This document shows positions 30,177-41,580 of a DNA stretch of 64,000 bases, piece by piece; the first letter of the stretch is position 1, and each line of letters opens with the position of its first letter. The translations under genes and the position numbers were made by a program. Source of the DNA: Deroplatys truncata. Its lineage: Eukaryota; Arthropoda; Insecta; Mantodea; Mantidae. The notes under the pieces were generated by a model. The model saw only the letters and a program-made list of their open reading frames with translations, did no database searches and was not told where the DNA came from. The DNA lies in NCBI GenBank assembly GCA_030765065.1, contig CM060990.1, forward strand, positions 216,171,290 to 216,235,289, read 5' to 3'.

Positions 30177-33100
30177 TCAAATGCGCAGATTAAAATCACT
30201 GTCACTAATAAAACGTAAAACACATTCTACAATACGCGCGTCGTCCGCCAAAACGTTGGCTATGCCAACTGGCAGACCAACACGAAAGCGCAATGGAGCT
30301 AAAACCTGACACTCTTCTAAAATGTGACGCACCGTTAAGGGCACATCACGCTGCTCACAGAGTGGAGCGGGATCACCACTAAGCAGATACCTATGACTAA
30401 ACAGACAATGTTCAATCCGTAAACGAGCTAAAATTACATCTTCCCGACGACACGAACGAGAAGAGGTACCCCAGAGTAACGGGAGAGGCTTAACCTCCCG
30501 TAACTTGTTCCCTCGGAGGGCCGTCCACTCATCCCTCCAAAGCAGGAGGATGCGGCTACGTAAAATAACAAACAAATCTGTGGAGGGAACAACAGAAGTA
30601 AAAGAACTGGGTAATAAAATCGCCGATTTGGCAGCGGATTCGGCAGACTCGTTACCTGAGATGCCCACATAACCTGGAATCCACATGAAGGAGACGCCGA
30701 TGCCAGAGACACCAAGCGAGTGGAGCAGGTCATGTATGCGCTGTACGAGTGGGTGGTAATGGTACAGCGCGTTAATACTCTGAAGGGCACTCAGAGAGTC
30801 CGTACAAATAACACAGTGCCGCAAGCCGTGCCGCTGAATGTATAAAACAGATTGATAAATGCTAAGAAGTTCGGCGTTAAAAATTGAACACTGTCCAGGT
30901 AAACGAAAAGTAAAACTACATTGACCAAAACCAAAGTCACATCCAACTCCAGCATGTCTTAGATCCATCGGTAAAAATAAAATGAAAATCCCCGAATTGC
31001 GCCCGGACTTCTAAAAAAGCCGATCTAAAGACTGAAGAAGGGGTCCTCGGCATCGACGTAAGCCCAAGGTGACAGTGGGCCTCAGCGCGCAACCATGGAG
31101 GAAAAATCGTTTCCCCCCTGGGAAGAGCCGGCGCTGGCGTAACGTCCAAATGCCGAAGGAGTTGTCGAAATCGAACCCCTGTAGGTAGTAATGCAGAGGA
31201 GCTAACGAAATATTGTCGATCAAGCGAATCCTCGTAAAATAAATCGAAGGACGGGTGGTTAGGCAAGCTTCAGAGCCGACAAGCATAGCTGCACAAAAGG
31301 ATATCACGCCGGAAGGACAGCGGAGGCTCTGCAGCTTGTGCGTACAAACTGGGTACAGGGCTAGTTGGAAAAGCCCCTGTAGCGACTCTTATGCCACGAT
31401 GGTGAATGGCATTCAATCGACGTAACACAGATGGACGTGCCGACGAATAAACAATACACCCGTAATCAAGCTTGGATCGGACCAAAGAGCGATAAAGGCG
31501 AAGAAGGACGGTCCGATCAGCTCCCCAGGAGGTGCCACTTAAAACATGTAAAACATTAAGAGAACGGACACACTTTGCTTTTAAAAACGAAATATGCGAA
31601 ATCCAGCTCAGCTTTCTATCAAATATCAACCCCAAAAATTTCGCCTCGTCTGCAAAGGGAAGTATCCCGGGCCCAAGATGGAGAGAGGGCGGAGGGAAAG
31701 CCTTCCGGTACCAGAAATTGATACAGACGGATTTCTCGGCGGAGAAATTAAAGCCGTTGACGTTACTCCAGGCGTAGAGACGCTCGTTACAGCTCTGGAG
31801 ACGTCGTTCGAGTAGACAGGTCCGCTGTGAACTGCAATAAATGGAAAAACCGTCAACAAAAAGGGACGATGAAATGCCAGGTGGAATACAATCAACAATG
31901 GGGTTGATAGCAATTGCAAAAAGTGTGACACTGAGTACAGAGCCCTGCGGTACTCCGTTCTCTTGAATAAAACTAGATAAAACCGAGCCCACACGTACAC
32001 GAAAAATGCGGTCCGTCATAAATTCCCGAAGAAATATGGGAAGACGACCGCGGATATTCCATGCGTGAAGTGTACGTAAAATGCCGCCCCTCCAACAAGT
32101 GTCATAAGCTTTCTCCAGGTCAAAAAACACAGCCACGGTTTGACACTTTCTCAGAAATCCATTCATAATGCGCGTCGATAGGGACACCAGGTGGTCGACG
32201 GTAGAGCGATATCGACGAAATCCGCACTGAGCGTTCGCTAGAAGTTTCTGAGACTCAAGCCACCATGTCAACCGCCCGTTGATCATGCGCTCCATCACCT
32301 TGCAAATGCAACTGGTGAGGGAGACAGGGCGGTAGCTGGAACCTTCCCAGGCTTAAGTATAGGGACAATGGTGGCTTCGCGCCAAACGGAAGGAAAAAAG
32401 CCGTCTTGCCAAATACGGTTCTAGACCTGTAACAGAAAGAGTTTACTGTCGGCTGAAATGTGCTTTAACATCAGGACATGAATGCCGTCTGGGCCAGGAG
32501 CGGAGTGCCTAGAGCAATGAAGAGCGTGCTCCAGATCCCTCATTGTGAAAAGTTCATTATAACTCATTATTAGCAGACCGAAAATTAAAGGTGTCGGAAT
32601 CAAGCCGGTCTTTGATAGAGCGAAAGCCGGCGGAATAATGGTCTGAACTGGATACCGCCTCAAAGGCAGCACCCAGAGTGTTAGCGACGGCAGCCGGATC
32701 CACTATAGTGGCATTGGAAACCTGAAGGCCAGAAACAGTACAATGCGACACTTTACCTGAGAAGCGACGAAGTTTATCCCAAACAACAGATGAAGGCGTA
32801 AAGCGATTAAAAGACTCGACAAAACGAGTCCACGACGCCTTCTTGCAATCCTGAATAATGCGACGAGCCCTGGCGCGCGATTGTTTAAAAGTCACCAAAT
32901 TATGAAGTGTAGGGTGTCGCCGAAACACCCTAAATGCAGTCCTACGGGCACGAACGGCGTCCCGACAATCGTCGTTCCACCACGGAACAGGCGGTCGCCG
33001 AGGTTGAGAGGATGAACGGGGAATTGCGCGTTCGGCGGCAGAGAAAATCGTAGACGTAAGGTGCTGCACTAGTTGGTTAATGTCGGCGAAGGGGTGATCG

Positions 33101-33840
33101 TAAAAATGCACGAGGCTGGAATACAAGCTCCAGTCGGCTTTTGTGAATATCCAGGTAGGTACCCTGGCATGCTGTACGTGGTGTGACAGAAGAGAAACCA
33201 TGCAGGGGTAATGGTCGCTGGAGTAGGTGTCAGCGACGTCGTTCCACTGAAGACGACTAGCAAGCTGGAGTGAGCAAATGGCAAGATCCAGGTGAGAGAA
33301 TTTACCAGAAGAATCAGAAATAAAAGTAGGTGCACCTGTATTGAGGATGGAAAGATTGAACTGGTAAGAAATGTCGGAAAGAAGGGTTCCCCTCGCACAA
33401 GCCCTTGGCGAACCCCACAGTGGGTGATGGGCATTAAAATCTCCCAACAGAAGAAATGGTGTTGGGAGAACGGACAGGAGAGCTCGAATGTCCGCGGGAG
33501 CGAGGGGAGACGATGGAGGTAAATACACAGAGCAAACAGAGAACAAAAAGCCGGGTAAGTGAAGGCGAACGGCAGCAGCTTGCAAGTCGGATGTAAGTGT
33601 GATAGTTTGAAAAAGAACGTCGTTACGCACCAAAATCATGACACCACTATGAGCAGGAGTACCCTCCTCCGGTTCAAGGTCGTAGCGAACCGGAGTATAT
33701 CCTCGGAGATCAAAAGGATCATGAGGGCGAAGCTTGGTCTCCTGCAAACAAACGACCATAGGTGAATGGGAACGCAATAAAAGTTGCAGTTCCGCCCTAT
33801 GCGATCGTACACCACGTACATTCCAGGTCAGGATAGCCAT
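30177..33840 (-). pseudogene. LINE copy 2 ORF2: endonuclease, reverse transcriptase, RNase H (frameshifted, active site changed)
   Basis: The frame starts MAILTWNVRGVRSHRAELQL at 33840. The APE endonuclease has CLQETKLRPHD, LLLGDFNAHHPLWGS and YSSDHYPC, and runs open to 32557. After a shift near 32600 the RT region gives SAPGPDGIHVLML. Then 32298-31270 is open with FFDLEKAYDTCWR, the ENGVPQGSVLSV block and SSSLFVDGFSIYC. The last is the metal-binding box, where the second Asp is Gly, so polymerase activity would be lost. The RNase H (about 31060-30380) shows FTDGSK, TDSLSALQSI and WIPGYVGISGNESAE, with a frame break after TDGSK. The start lies 21 bases after the ORF1 stop. Confidence 0.93.
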
Positions 33841-33861
33841 TAAGAAAAAGGGATAAACTGT

Positions 33862-35142
33862 CTACTTAGAAGGGCGGTTTAAAATTACCTTTGGTTTAAC
33901 CTTTGGGCTCGGGCTTTTGGTATGGAGTTGGTCAGACTCCATAGCCTCCTCGAAGGGATGGCCCACGCGCTCAGAGCCAGAAACCGATTCAAGCGCCGTG
34001 AATCGGTTTTGGGTGGATATGGGTGAGGGGGGCCGATGAGCGCGGCTTGTCCCAGGAGCTTCCTGGGACTGCGACTTCCGAGGAGGAGAAGGTGAACTTT
34101 TCCTACCGCGCGCACGCGGAGGGTCCTTCAGAAAATCTTCCCTACGAAGTTTCTGCTTGGATTTCTTTTCAGCGGCTTGCGACTTCATTGACTTTGGAGC
34201 AGGTTTATAGGGCTTGGTAACAGTAGTTTTAATGAACGGCCGGGTGGTCGTGGCGGTTAATGTAGTCATGGTCCAGGTCTGAGTTTCGGCATCTATTCGT
34301 GGTACTGGCGAGGCAACAACAGAACTAAATGTGCCAGATCGCAGGAGTGAAGATTGGCGCGCATGATAACGCCTCCGTGCTTCAGCGAAGGAGAGTTTTT
34401 CCTTTACCCGGATCTCCTGGATCGCCTTCTCGTTCAAGTACCGCGGACAGTCGGCAAACGACGCAGAATGAGACCTTTTACAATTAACGCAGACGGGGGC
34501 TGTTGAATAGGCACCTTCGTGTGAGGGCTGGCTACATGTTGCACAGATGTTAACGGCACTCTTACATGAGACTTGCGTATGCCCAAAACGTTGGCATTTA
34601 AAACAACGCAGAGGTCTAAGAATATAAGGCCTCACAGAAATCCGTTCGTACCCTGCGGAAATGCTCGTGGGCAAATCGACGCCATCAAATGTTAGAAACA
34701 GGGTACGAGTCGGTACCAATACGCCGTCGCGTTTGGCCTGCACTCGATGCACCGCTGTCACCTTTTGATCGGATAGATATTCGACTAGATCCTCGTCCAA
34801 TATACCATCGAGGCTATGCGTGGTAACAACGCCCCGACAGGAATTCAATGTGCGGTGCTTCTCAACACGGATAGGATGACCGTGGAGAAGCGTAGCACGC
34901 AACAAGGTTTTACTTTGCTGATCGGACTTAGTTTGGGTCAATAAGAACCATTCCGTAGACGAGTGCAGGATTGAACCGCAACAGCAATAGCATCTATGCC
35001 TTTCTGAATTACAAAAGGGTTCACCTTTTGTCCTTCTTCTGTTCTTGAAATGACTAAGTAACAACCAGATGTCGGCGGTGCTACTTCTGTTACAATAGTT
35101 TTTCGGCGCTTGTTTGTATTAATGGAGAAAGGGTGCTCCATA
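33862..35142 (-). pseudogene. LINE copy 2 ORF1: zinc-knuckle gag-like protein (frameshifted)
   Basis: The likely start is the ATG at 35142 (MEHPFSINTNKRRKTIVTEV). A frame shift near 35000-34930 joins to the long frame that ends at 33862. Conserved blocks are FVIQKGIDAIAVAVQSC, HPIRVEKHRTLNSCRGV and three knuckles: CFKCQRFGHTQVSC, CATCSQPSHEGAY (last Cys changed to Tyr) and CVNCKRSHSASFADC. A KAIQEIRVKEKLSFAEAR helix and a basic, Ser/Pro-rich tail follow. The protein would coat element RNA. The corresponding ORF1 in copy 3 keeps the Cys, so the change is specific to this copy. Confidence 0.88.
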
Positions 35143-35777
35143 GCGAAATAAATCCTCCACCATTGCAACCGTCTCCGACCTCGGGCTCTGACTTCCCGGG
35201 CGTTACCCCGGCTTGGGTGAGTGCCCTATCTATACCAAACTCACCCCAGGGTCACACCTCCCAGAACATAGACAGAGGGACCCAATCGCCGTCAGAAGTC
35301 AGCAGCTCATACAATGCCCCCCCCGCGGGACTGCAGTTGAACAGCGTATACGAACACATACCCTACATGACGACCCCGGGTGGTGGGGATGACGCCATTA
35401 CCCACTCACCCAGCTGCGCACCTCGTACGCGGGTATCCGTCAGGCTGTGTCCACGGAGGATTAACATAAAGGTTAAAAGAAACTAAAAGTGTGTGGGGGT
35501 TTCGGACTCAAGGTAGGCCGGCGAAGAAGTAAAAGAGATGTGTAAATGTATGGACGTGGGGCGAAATGTTCGGAAATTGAAGAGAAGTAAGAAACGAGGC
35601 GAGGGGCGACATGTAATGAAATGCCCAGAACGCACGAGAGCCTACCTTGAGTTCCCCGGTCACGAGAACGATTCCACCTCTACCGGACGGGGATGAATGG
35701 GCGAAAATGGCTATGAATGGCTCGGGTACCCCGGGTGCGCCTAACCCGTACTCACAAAAGGTGAGCCCCTGGGGGGC
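35143..35777 (-). other. 5' leader of LINE copy 2
   Basis: About 635 bases, GC-rich, without a supported gene; open frames here are chance. It is strongly similar to 58369-58995 of copy 3, and the terminal 'gagcccct' block is also recognisable in copy 1. Probably the internal promoter region. Confidence 0.6.
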
Positions 35778-35780
35778 CAT

Positions 35781-35862
35781 AATTGTAAAGGCTGATAGGC
35801 AACTACATATCGCATTTCGTTATTGTAAAGGCTGATAGACCTCTACATATAGCATTTTCTTC
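35781..35862. repeat. Two-unit tandem duplication of about 41 bases next to the LINE insertion
   Basis: The word 'attgtaaaggctgatag' followed by 'ctacatat.gcatttc' occurs twice in succession (35782 and 35823 onward). The first copy overlaps the LINE target-site duplication, so the LINE inserted into one edge of an existing duplication. Confidence 0.8.
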
Positions 35863-37183
35863 CATGGATCCTAACACCCAGCCTGCTACACCATAGACGT
35901 GGAATGTAGCAACAACATCGAAGCTTGAGAAGTCTCGCTTCGTCATAGTGGGAGCACAGACTATAAGACTGGGCGATTATAGCAAGATTAGCTCAGTTTG
36001 ATCACTGCAACATTACTGATTCGAGATTATTCCTCGATAGTGAATGCTACCCCTACCATGATTTGAACTTCGACATTACCCTCTTTCAAAGTGAAAGGAT
36101 TTTCTTGAGTGTGAACCATTATTTGTGATAGACTGTTCCAATCAAAACGAGGAGGCTATAGATAGAGGTGTCATCAGAATCGAGATTCAAGCAATTTCTA
36201 AAATCCCACCGCAGACGTCGCTGCATTGCCTGATTCTAAATGCAAAGTGTTTACACACAAACCTCATTCCCATGTGATACGAACAATTAGATAATTGTTT
36301 CTGTAAGACAAACAGAATCGTATTAATATTTGGATGTGGATGTATGGCCATTTGTGAAGAATTGCATTAAGATATTTTTAACTTAATAAACTGAGTTTAT
36401 ATAACACACCTTTATTGTTCTTATTTTACATTTTAAGCATTTCCTTCTCCCCGTCCTACTCCCTGAAAAAACAGATGCTCCTGATTTGCAGAATTCATTT
36501 AAATTATTCAAATGTCTTTCAATATAAAGTAATAGACGTTTTCGATTTCCTAAAGCACCAATGTTTAAAGATGTTACATTATCATTTAAACAAGTATTTA
36601 TGAAATGAATTGAATTGCGGAGACGTACAATGATATTGTATGCATAAATTACGTTGTCACAATATTTTACACACGCAAACATTTTTCTTTTTATAGGTAA
36701 TGTTCAATCAGGAATGTTTATGGATATGATCACCCAGTCTGATTTTGCAATATAAGCAAATTAATTATCACTTTTACATTTTATGTAGAGGGAGGGAGTG
36801 CCGTAGTATAGTCCAATGTTCGCGTTGTGCAATGGGAATATGTCGATGTCGTCAAGCATGAAGAGTCCATTCTCTGCTGGCAGCTGTTAGGCATCTTAAA
36901 CGAATAAGACGACCACGTGACCGGCGTTAAGCGGTCTCCTCTTACACGAGTGCTTCTGCCTTTTCTGAACTGTCTCGTTCTTCCTCTTCTTTCCCCTTCT
37001 CGTGTAGTCCTGTAACAAGTTAGAAATAATCTTAGATTGATGCTAAAAATACATTCTCATGCGCTTGAAAGAGAAATACGTGTATTAGAGAATTCCTTTC
37101 ACATGCTAAAGCAAACAAAACGTATGATTAAGGAGTGACATACGCACACTGACTGTATCTGCGGAGAGGAATCTGGAGTCTTA
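35863..37183. other. Interval without supported genes
   Basis: About 1.3 kb, AT-rich. A 99-codon minus-strand frame at 36383-36682 has no motif I recognise. The stretch near 36960-37010 is C/T-rich on the plus strand. This lies downstream of the three-exon gene that ends at 37189. Confidence 0.4.
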
Positions 37184-37188
37184 TTTAT

Positions 37189-37790
37189 TCACTCCTCAAC
37201 ACGCCAAACTTTCTCATCAGGAGCAATACCATCAGACACTGAAACGGCATCCTCCTCCATAGGCAGAGTATCTAGCCCTGCAATTGAGTATTCCAACATA
37301 TCCACGTCATGACTTTTAGGGTCCAGCTCCTTTACTGGCGCGGGGTTACTAGTTCACTCATTCTCAGGGTGTAAAAAATAAGTTTCAGATTAGACACATG
37401 GGAATAAACGGATATGTAATTATCTTAGTATTTCTGCTACTTACTCAAGCTGCCTCTTCCTGTGCTGATAGACGTCACAATTTTCCTTGCATAGGAAGAA
37501 AAATGTCATGCGATCGTGCTGTGCTGAATTAGCGCATGATACAGAATGTAGGTATCCATCGCATGATTCTGTATCGCATTCGGACAAGTGCTTTGCTACA
37601 AGCACGTCATTTTCCTCGGTGTCGCTAGGATGTTGGCCCACCATAGGATCTTCTCTGAAAGAATGAAAGGATTTAAAAAAAGATTTTATTTAAAATTAGG
37701 CGTTCTTAATGCATTAAGGAAAAATATTACTTACGCATTCTCTCTTCGATAAACTGCACAATTCTCTGTACACACATCCAATGCAGACAT
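37189..37790 (-). CDS. Candidate three-exon gene of unknown function
   Basis: Three minus-strand coding blocks fit as exons with matching phases: exon 1 37790-37735, exon 2 37654-37445, exon 3 37348-37189. Exon 1 starts ATG (MSALDVCTENCAVYRREN) and ends at GC|GTAAGT. The acceptor CTTTCAG precedes exon 2, which ends at GA|GTAAGT; the exon 3 acceptor ends CTAG. Joined phases keep one open frame of 141 residues. The stop at 37189-37191 overlaps an AATAAA (37184-37189), a possible polyadenylation signal. A TATA-like 'atatatatttt' lies about 75 bases upstream of the ATG. The product is Cys-rich in the middle (CDTESC, SVSCANSAQHD, FFLCKENC) and acidic at the C-terminus (MEEDAVSVSDGIAPDEKVW). No family is recognised. 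It may be a host gene or part of a larger one. Confidence 0.55.
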
Positions 37791-39770
37791 CTAATCGTGA
37801 TACGACGGCTGATTACATAATATTGTATGCATTAAGCCGTTGCAAGTTTCGTTATGAAAATATATATCATGGTGAGAATCCTCCCCGCACTAGCTCCAGT
37901 AATCGTGCTGATCCGATTTACGTGTAGCGTTATCACTCGCAATTTCGAATATCGCTGAATGATGATGTCTCAACAGTAAATGATTGCGATGAGGAAGATT
38001 GGTTCTTATATACACAGCAAGCTCTTTACCCGTTATTGAGGTCATGTCTCGGTGGTGAAGTAGGGGTAGACTGCAGGTTTGAACTTGTCACTGACATCCC
38101 CGACAGACAGGCGCCAGGCACCGATTCTCGGTTGCAAAGGCGAGAGGTTGCTGAACAGGTTCTAACACGTTATTCACGTTAGCGACATACAGGCGCCAGC
38201 TAGTTTGCAAGCCAGAACTTGTTAATCTTAAACCATGCAAGGGAAGGCTCTCGCGCCAGTGATCATCGGGCTAATATTGCGATCGATGTCTAGCAAAATC
38301 CTAGCTTCTCTGAGGCCATCGGTTCGATTCTTTGCACGAGAATTCAATCACCAGTTAAAGATGGATTCAACTATTATTCACTTAATTATGTCACGAGACG
38401 CAATGGCACGCTAATTTTCATTGCCGCTATAACTTTAAACCACGTCAGAGTCACACAATACTGACATCATCAGACTCAGTGGGAAAAATAACTTGGAATA
38501 TATACCGAACACGATATCCTAGCGGTAGTATTAAGACATTTTGATTTTCACGTCCGATTTAACCTTACAATCACAACGTCTCACGGACCAGTCTACTTGC
38601 GCAAGACGTATATGACCTTAAATTTTTTTCCCAACGTTGATAGTTGGAACCCGGCCATTAAGTTAAGAGGGTTGACATGTAGATATTATCTCGCTTCCGG
38701 TCTTCTAATGCACTTAGATGGGGAGATCAAAACCAGCAAATATTCTAGGCTTGAACGTGGAAGGGGTGGGGTTTGATATCAAATATAAAAATGATATGCA
38801 AAGTATTTGAAAGAACAAAACTACCCTACTCGCGTTCTTTGTCACTGCAGAATTTATTTCACGACATTAAATCCCTCAAAATACAACCCGTTTTCTTGTT
38901 GATTTTTACAGCTTTTAATTTAGAGAAATAAGTTAAACAATATGGCAGATACTGGATTGCCATCTTGAGCTTTTAAGTCTTTAATGTGCCTTTTAGCAGC
39001 TCAGGTTCACAAAGACGGAGGATGAAATGGTGAAATGATGCCCAAATGAACCAGAGGTCCCAATGGCTAGGAAATATATCTGCTCAGGGTAAGATAGCCT
39101 GCAAACTCACCCCAAACCTCGCTCGAAATCAGGCCCCTCAAATCAGCTGCCAAATAAACTATTCACAACACCAATGATTTGGGCAAAAATAAAGGATATG
39201 GATACAATGTATAGTTAATTACCTGAAACAAACCAGAAATTTGAAAAGCGCTCACTCATTCCATAGACCGTGCAATAGGCAACTGATAAGCACGAATTTT
39301 CAGCAAAGGCTAACTAATGGCGCCTACTTTTTTAATAGAACTATCACTTGCTTGAGGGGCCTGTCATTCAATACTGGGCAACTTAATTCACAATGCGTAT
39401 GAGTGTAAAATAATCACGGTGGACTATCACAGAAATCTTGTCGAACCGAGGTTGTCCCTCCTGAATCGCAATTGTATCTGATATGTAACGTAAACAAAAA
39501 GAACCTTCTAAAACACAGAAGGCCGCGCTATAAATGACGGCATGCAATTAATTCAATTAAATAGTTATATAAAACGTGTATGTTATTTTCATTACATTCA
39601 TATTCTTTATTGCATCTTTCATTCAGTTAAGTCTTAGCAAATACCACTCCACGTTTTATCCTGTTCGGATAACTTTCCTCGCGAAATTTTCGAAATGATA
39701 AATCACAGTCGTAATGTTACTGTTGATAATTACTATTATCAACAAAACGTTTTAAGTGTGACAAAATTAA
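37791..39770. other. Intergenic interval upstream of the three-exon gene
   Basis: About 2 kb with no supported genes. A word 'acaggcgccag' recurs at about 38107 and 38190 in a locally duplicated region. The segment nearest 37860 contains the TATA-like stretch noted for the gene. Confidence 0.4.
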
Positions 39771-40045
39771 AATGAGTTTTATTTATGGACGCTCTTTAAC
39801 TACTTTGGTCCTTAGCTTCTCATTCTATATTGGGCGGGAAAGGCCGACAATTTTGCTCAGAGGCCTCTTTATCAGGCTTGAGGATCTTTTACGTGTCGTA
39901 AATCTACGACATGGGACCACCGGCTTTACTTCCCTTCCGAAGGAAGCCATGCTAAGGATTTTTACGCCCGAAAAAATCCATCGTCCTCCGCCGGGTTTGA
40001 ACCCGCGAACTAGAGGCTAGCACGGTACCATAGTCCACAGAGAAC
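39771..40045 (-). mobile_element. tRNA-derived SINE, family 1, copy B
   Basis: A 275-base unit with the same order as copies at 20595 and 43230. On the minus strand it has a tRNA-like head with the B-box-like 'gggttcaaacccggcgga', a body with the 'cttccttcggaagggaag'-type hairpin, and an AT-rich tail complementary to 'gagttttatttatgg'. The part of the head between the A and B boxes is shorter than in the other copies (a small deletion near 40005-40030). Confidence 0.85.
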
Positions 40046-40433
40046 GACTAATTGTGAAGGGGAGTATGCATAAGATTTTTGGTAAGAATTTTAATTTTCT
40101 TCCTTTCTTTATTTTAATATTTACTGCAGCGTGTTTTAACACTATACGCCATTTAATATTTCTTCTTTACGACTAAAACGGCTTCGATAAGGGGAGCACT
40201 ATAATGCTTATCATAGTGGCATTTTAATGAAATATAAATAGTCTAAGAGTCTACTACAAATTCCTGATTAAAAGAATCAGCTTTATTTATTTACCCCTTT
40301 AAAGAAAAAAACCACGTGAAATAACCAAATATGCAAATAAAAATTATTAGATTTTCGCTCAGTTAACCAGAACAGCCATTGCTGGTTTTTATTGCATCAT
40401 TTTGTCTCCTTTCATTCAGGACCTGCGCGTGAG

Positions 40434-40790
40434 TTGGTGTGTGCGTGTGTATGTGTGTGCGTGTGTGGGTTGGTGCTGTTGGGTGTAAGTGAACAGGCAT
40501 ATGTGCTTGCGTGTGTGTGTGTGTGTGGTCGTGTGCGTATGTGTATGTGCAAGTGTAACGGTGTATGTATGTACGTGAGTGTAAGAGCACTGGTGTATGT
40601 ATGTATACGCCTGAGGTGCGTGAATGCGTGTGTGTACTGGTGTATGTATGTGTGTACTGGTGTATGTATGTGCGTGTGTGTGTGTGTGTGTGAGTACGTG
40701 TATGTGCTTTTAGGTACATGTGTGCGTGTACTGGTGTATGTTTGCTGATGTGTATACAAGTGCTCGTGTATATGTGAATGATTGAATGTG
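40434..40790. repeat. GT-rich simple-sequence tract of about 360 bases
   Basis: Alternating purine-pyrimidine DNA dominated by GTGTGT with interspersed GTAT, GCGT and 'ctggtgtatgtatg' words, several of which repeat at short distance. Both strands translate to low-complexity Val/Cys or His/Thr frames, which are artefacts. Such DNA can adopt a left-handed (Z) form. Confidence 0.95.
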
Positions 40791-40795
40791 TGCAA

Positions 40796-40850
40796 GTCGA
40801 GAAGAAAGAAAGAGATAGATAGAAAGAAAAAGAGAGAAGAAACAATGGTG
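40796..40850. repeat. Purine-rich tract next to the GT tract
   Basis: About 50 bases almost entirely A/G on the plus strand with GAAA and GATA words. It directly follows the GT-rich tract. Confidence 0.85.
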
Positions 40851-40892
40851 TCTAGGCATCGGGATATCTAAGTATGCATCAGGGTTTAATAT

Positions 40893-41580
40893 AAATAATT
40901 ATATTTTTTAAATCCAATTTTAATCCGACCGCCCCCTGCCTCAATAATTTAATAGTTATTATAGCGTTTCGCTGGCGGCCTCCGGGTTCCTAAGAATACA
41001 GCTCGTTAAACATTGTAATGTCATATAAATTAAATTATACTTGTTAAAAGCGTTTTTAATCTGACCGCGCATAGTTTAATATTTATTAAGCATTAGGGTT
41101 TCGCAGATTCGAGCTAGAACCTTCTGAACAACCTTTCATTAATTAGGGTAATGATGTATAAAAAATTAAATTATATTTGTAAATACATTTTAATCTGGTT
41201 GTGCATAGTTTAATAGTTATTACGCATTAGAGTTTCACTGGGTAAGATTCGATCTAGGACCCCCTGAAAACCCTTTTATTAATTAGGGTAATGATACATA
41301 AAAATTAAATTATATTTGTTAAATGCATTTTAATCTGACCTTGCATAGTTTAATATTTATTAAGCATTAGAGTTTCGCTAGGTACGATTCGAGCTAGAAC
41401 CCTCTGAACACCCTTTCATTAATTAGGGTAATGATATATAAAAAATTAAATTATATTTGTTAAATACATTTTTAATCTGCCCGTACATAGTTTAATAGTT
41501 ATTACGCATTAGTGTTTCACTTGATAAGATTCGAGCTACAATCCTCTGAACACGTTTTTATTAATTTGGGGTAATGATAT
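40893..41580. repeat. Tandem repeat, about five units of ~139 bases
   Basis: Unit starts, marked by the 'ttaaattatat' word, fall near 40893, 41030, 41166, 41305 and 41446, giving a period of 136-141 bases. Each unit contains 'tttaatctgac', 'catagtttaata', 'gcattag.gtttc', 'gattcgagctagaaccct' and 'attaattagggtaatgat'. The first unit is the most diverged. There is no coding potential. This is a short satellite-like array. Confidence 0.9.

Larger units (their letters stand above)
29831..35777 (-). mobile_element. LINE copy 2, full-length ends with target-site duplication (I-superfamily-like)
   Basis: A 5.95 kb non-LTR retrotransposon on the minus strand. It is flanked by the direct repeat 'cataattgtaa' at 29820-29830 and 35778-35788, the target-site duplication of its insertion. 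The 3' end is an ATC-type trinucleotide run ('tgatgatgat' on the plus strand), a non-poly(A) tail as in I-type elements. It contains leader, ORF1, ORF2 (endonuclease, reverse transcriptase, RNase H) and a 3' untranslated region. It is closely related to copy 3 at 53122-58995. The order EN-RT-RNase H with a zinc-knuckle ORF1 fits the I superfamily; the exact clade is an inference. Confidence 0.93.

Noticed and set aside
33292-33522. Plus-strand open frames within the LINEs (for example here and 34023-34220)
   Set aside because: They are antisense shadows of ORF1 and ORF2, which carry clear protein motifs on the minus strand.
36383-36682. 99-codon frame as a gene
   Set aside because: No recognisable domain, AT-rich composition and no splice or context support; left as part of the interval.
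40363-40845. Long open frames in the GT-rich tract encoding His/Thr- or Val/Cys-rich proteins on both strands
   Set aside because: They are simple translations of the GT repeat in several frames, with no conserved domain; low-complexity DNA lacks stops by composition.
40893-41580. CRISPR array
   Set aside because: Units of about 139 bases are repeated along their whole length with no repeat-spacer alternation, and the DNA is eukaryotic.
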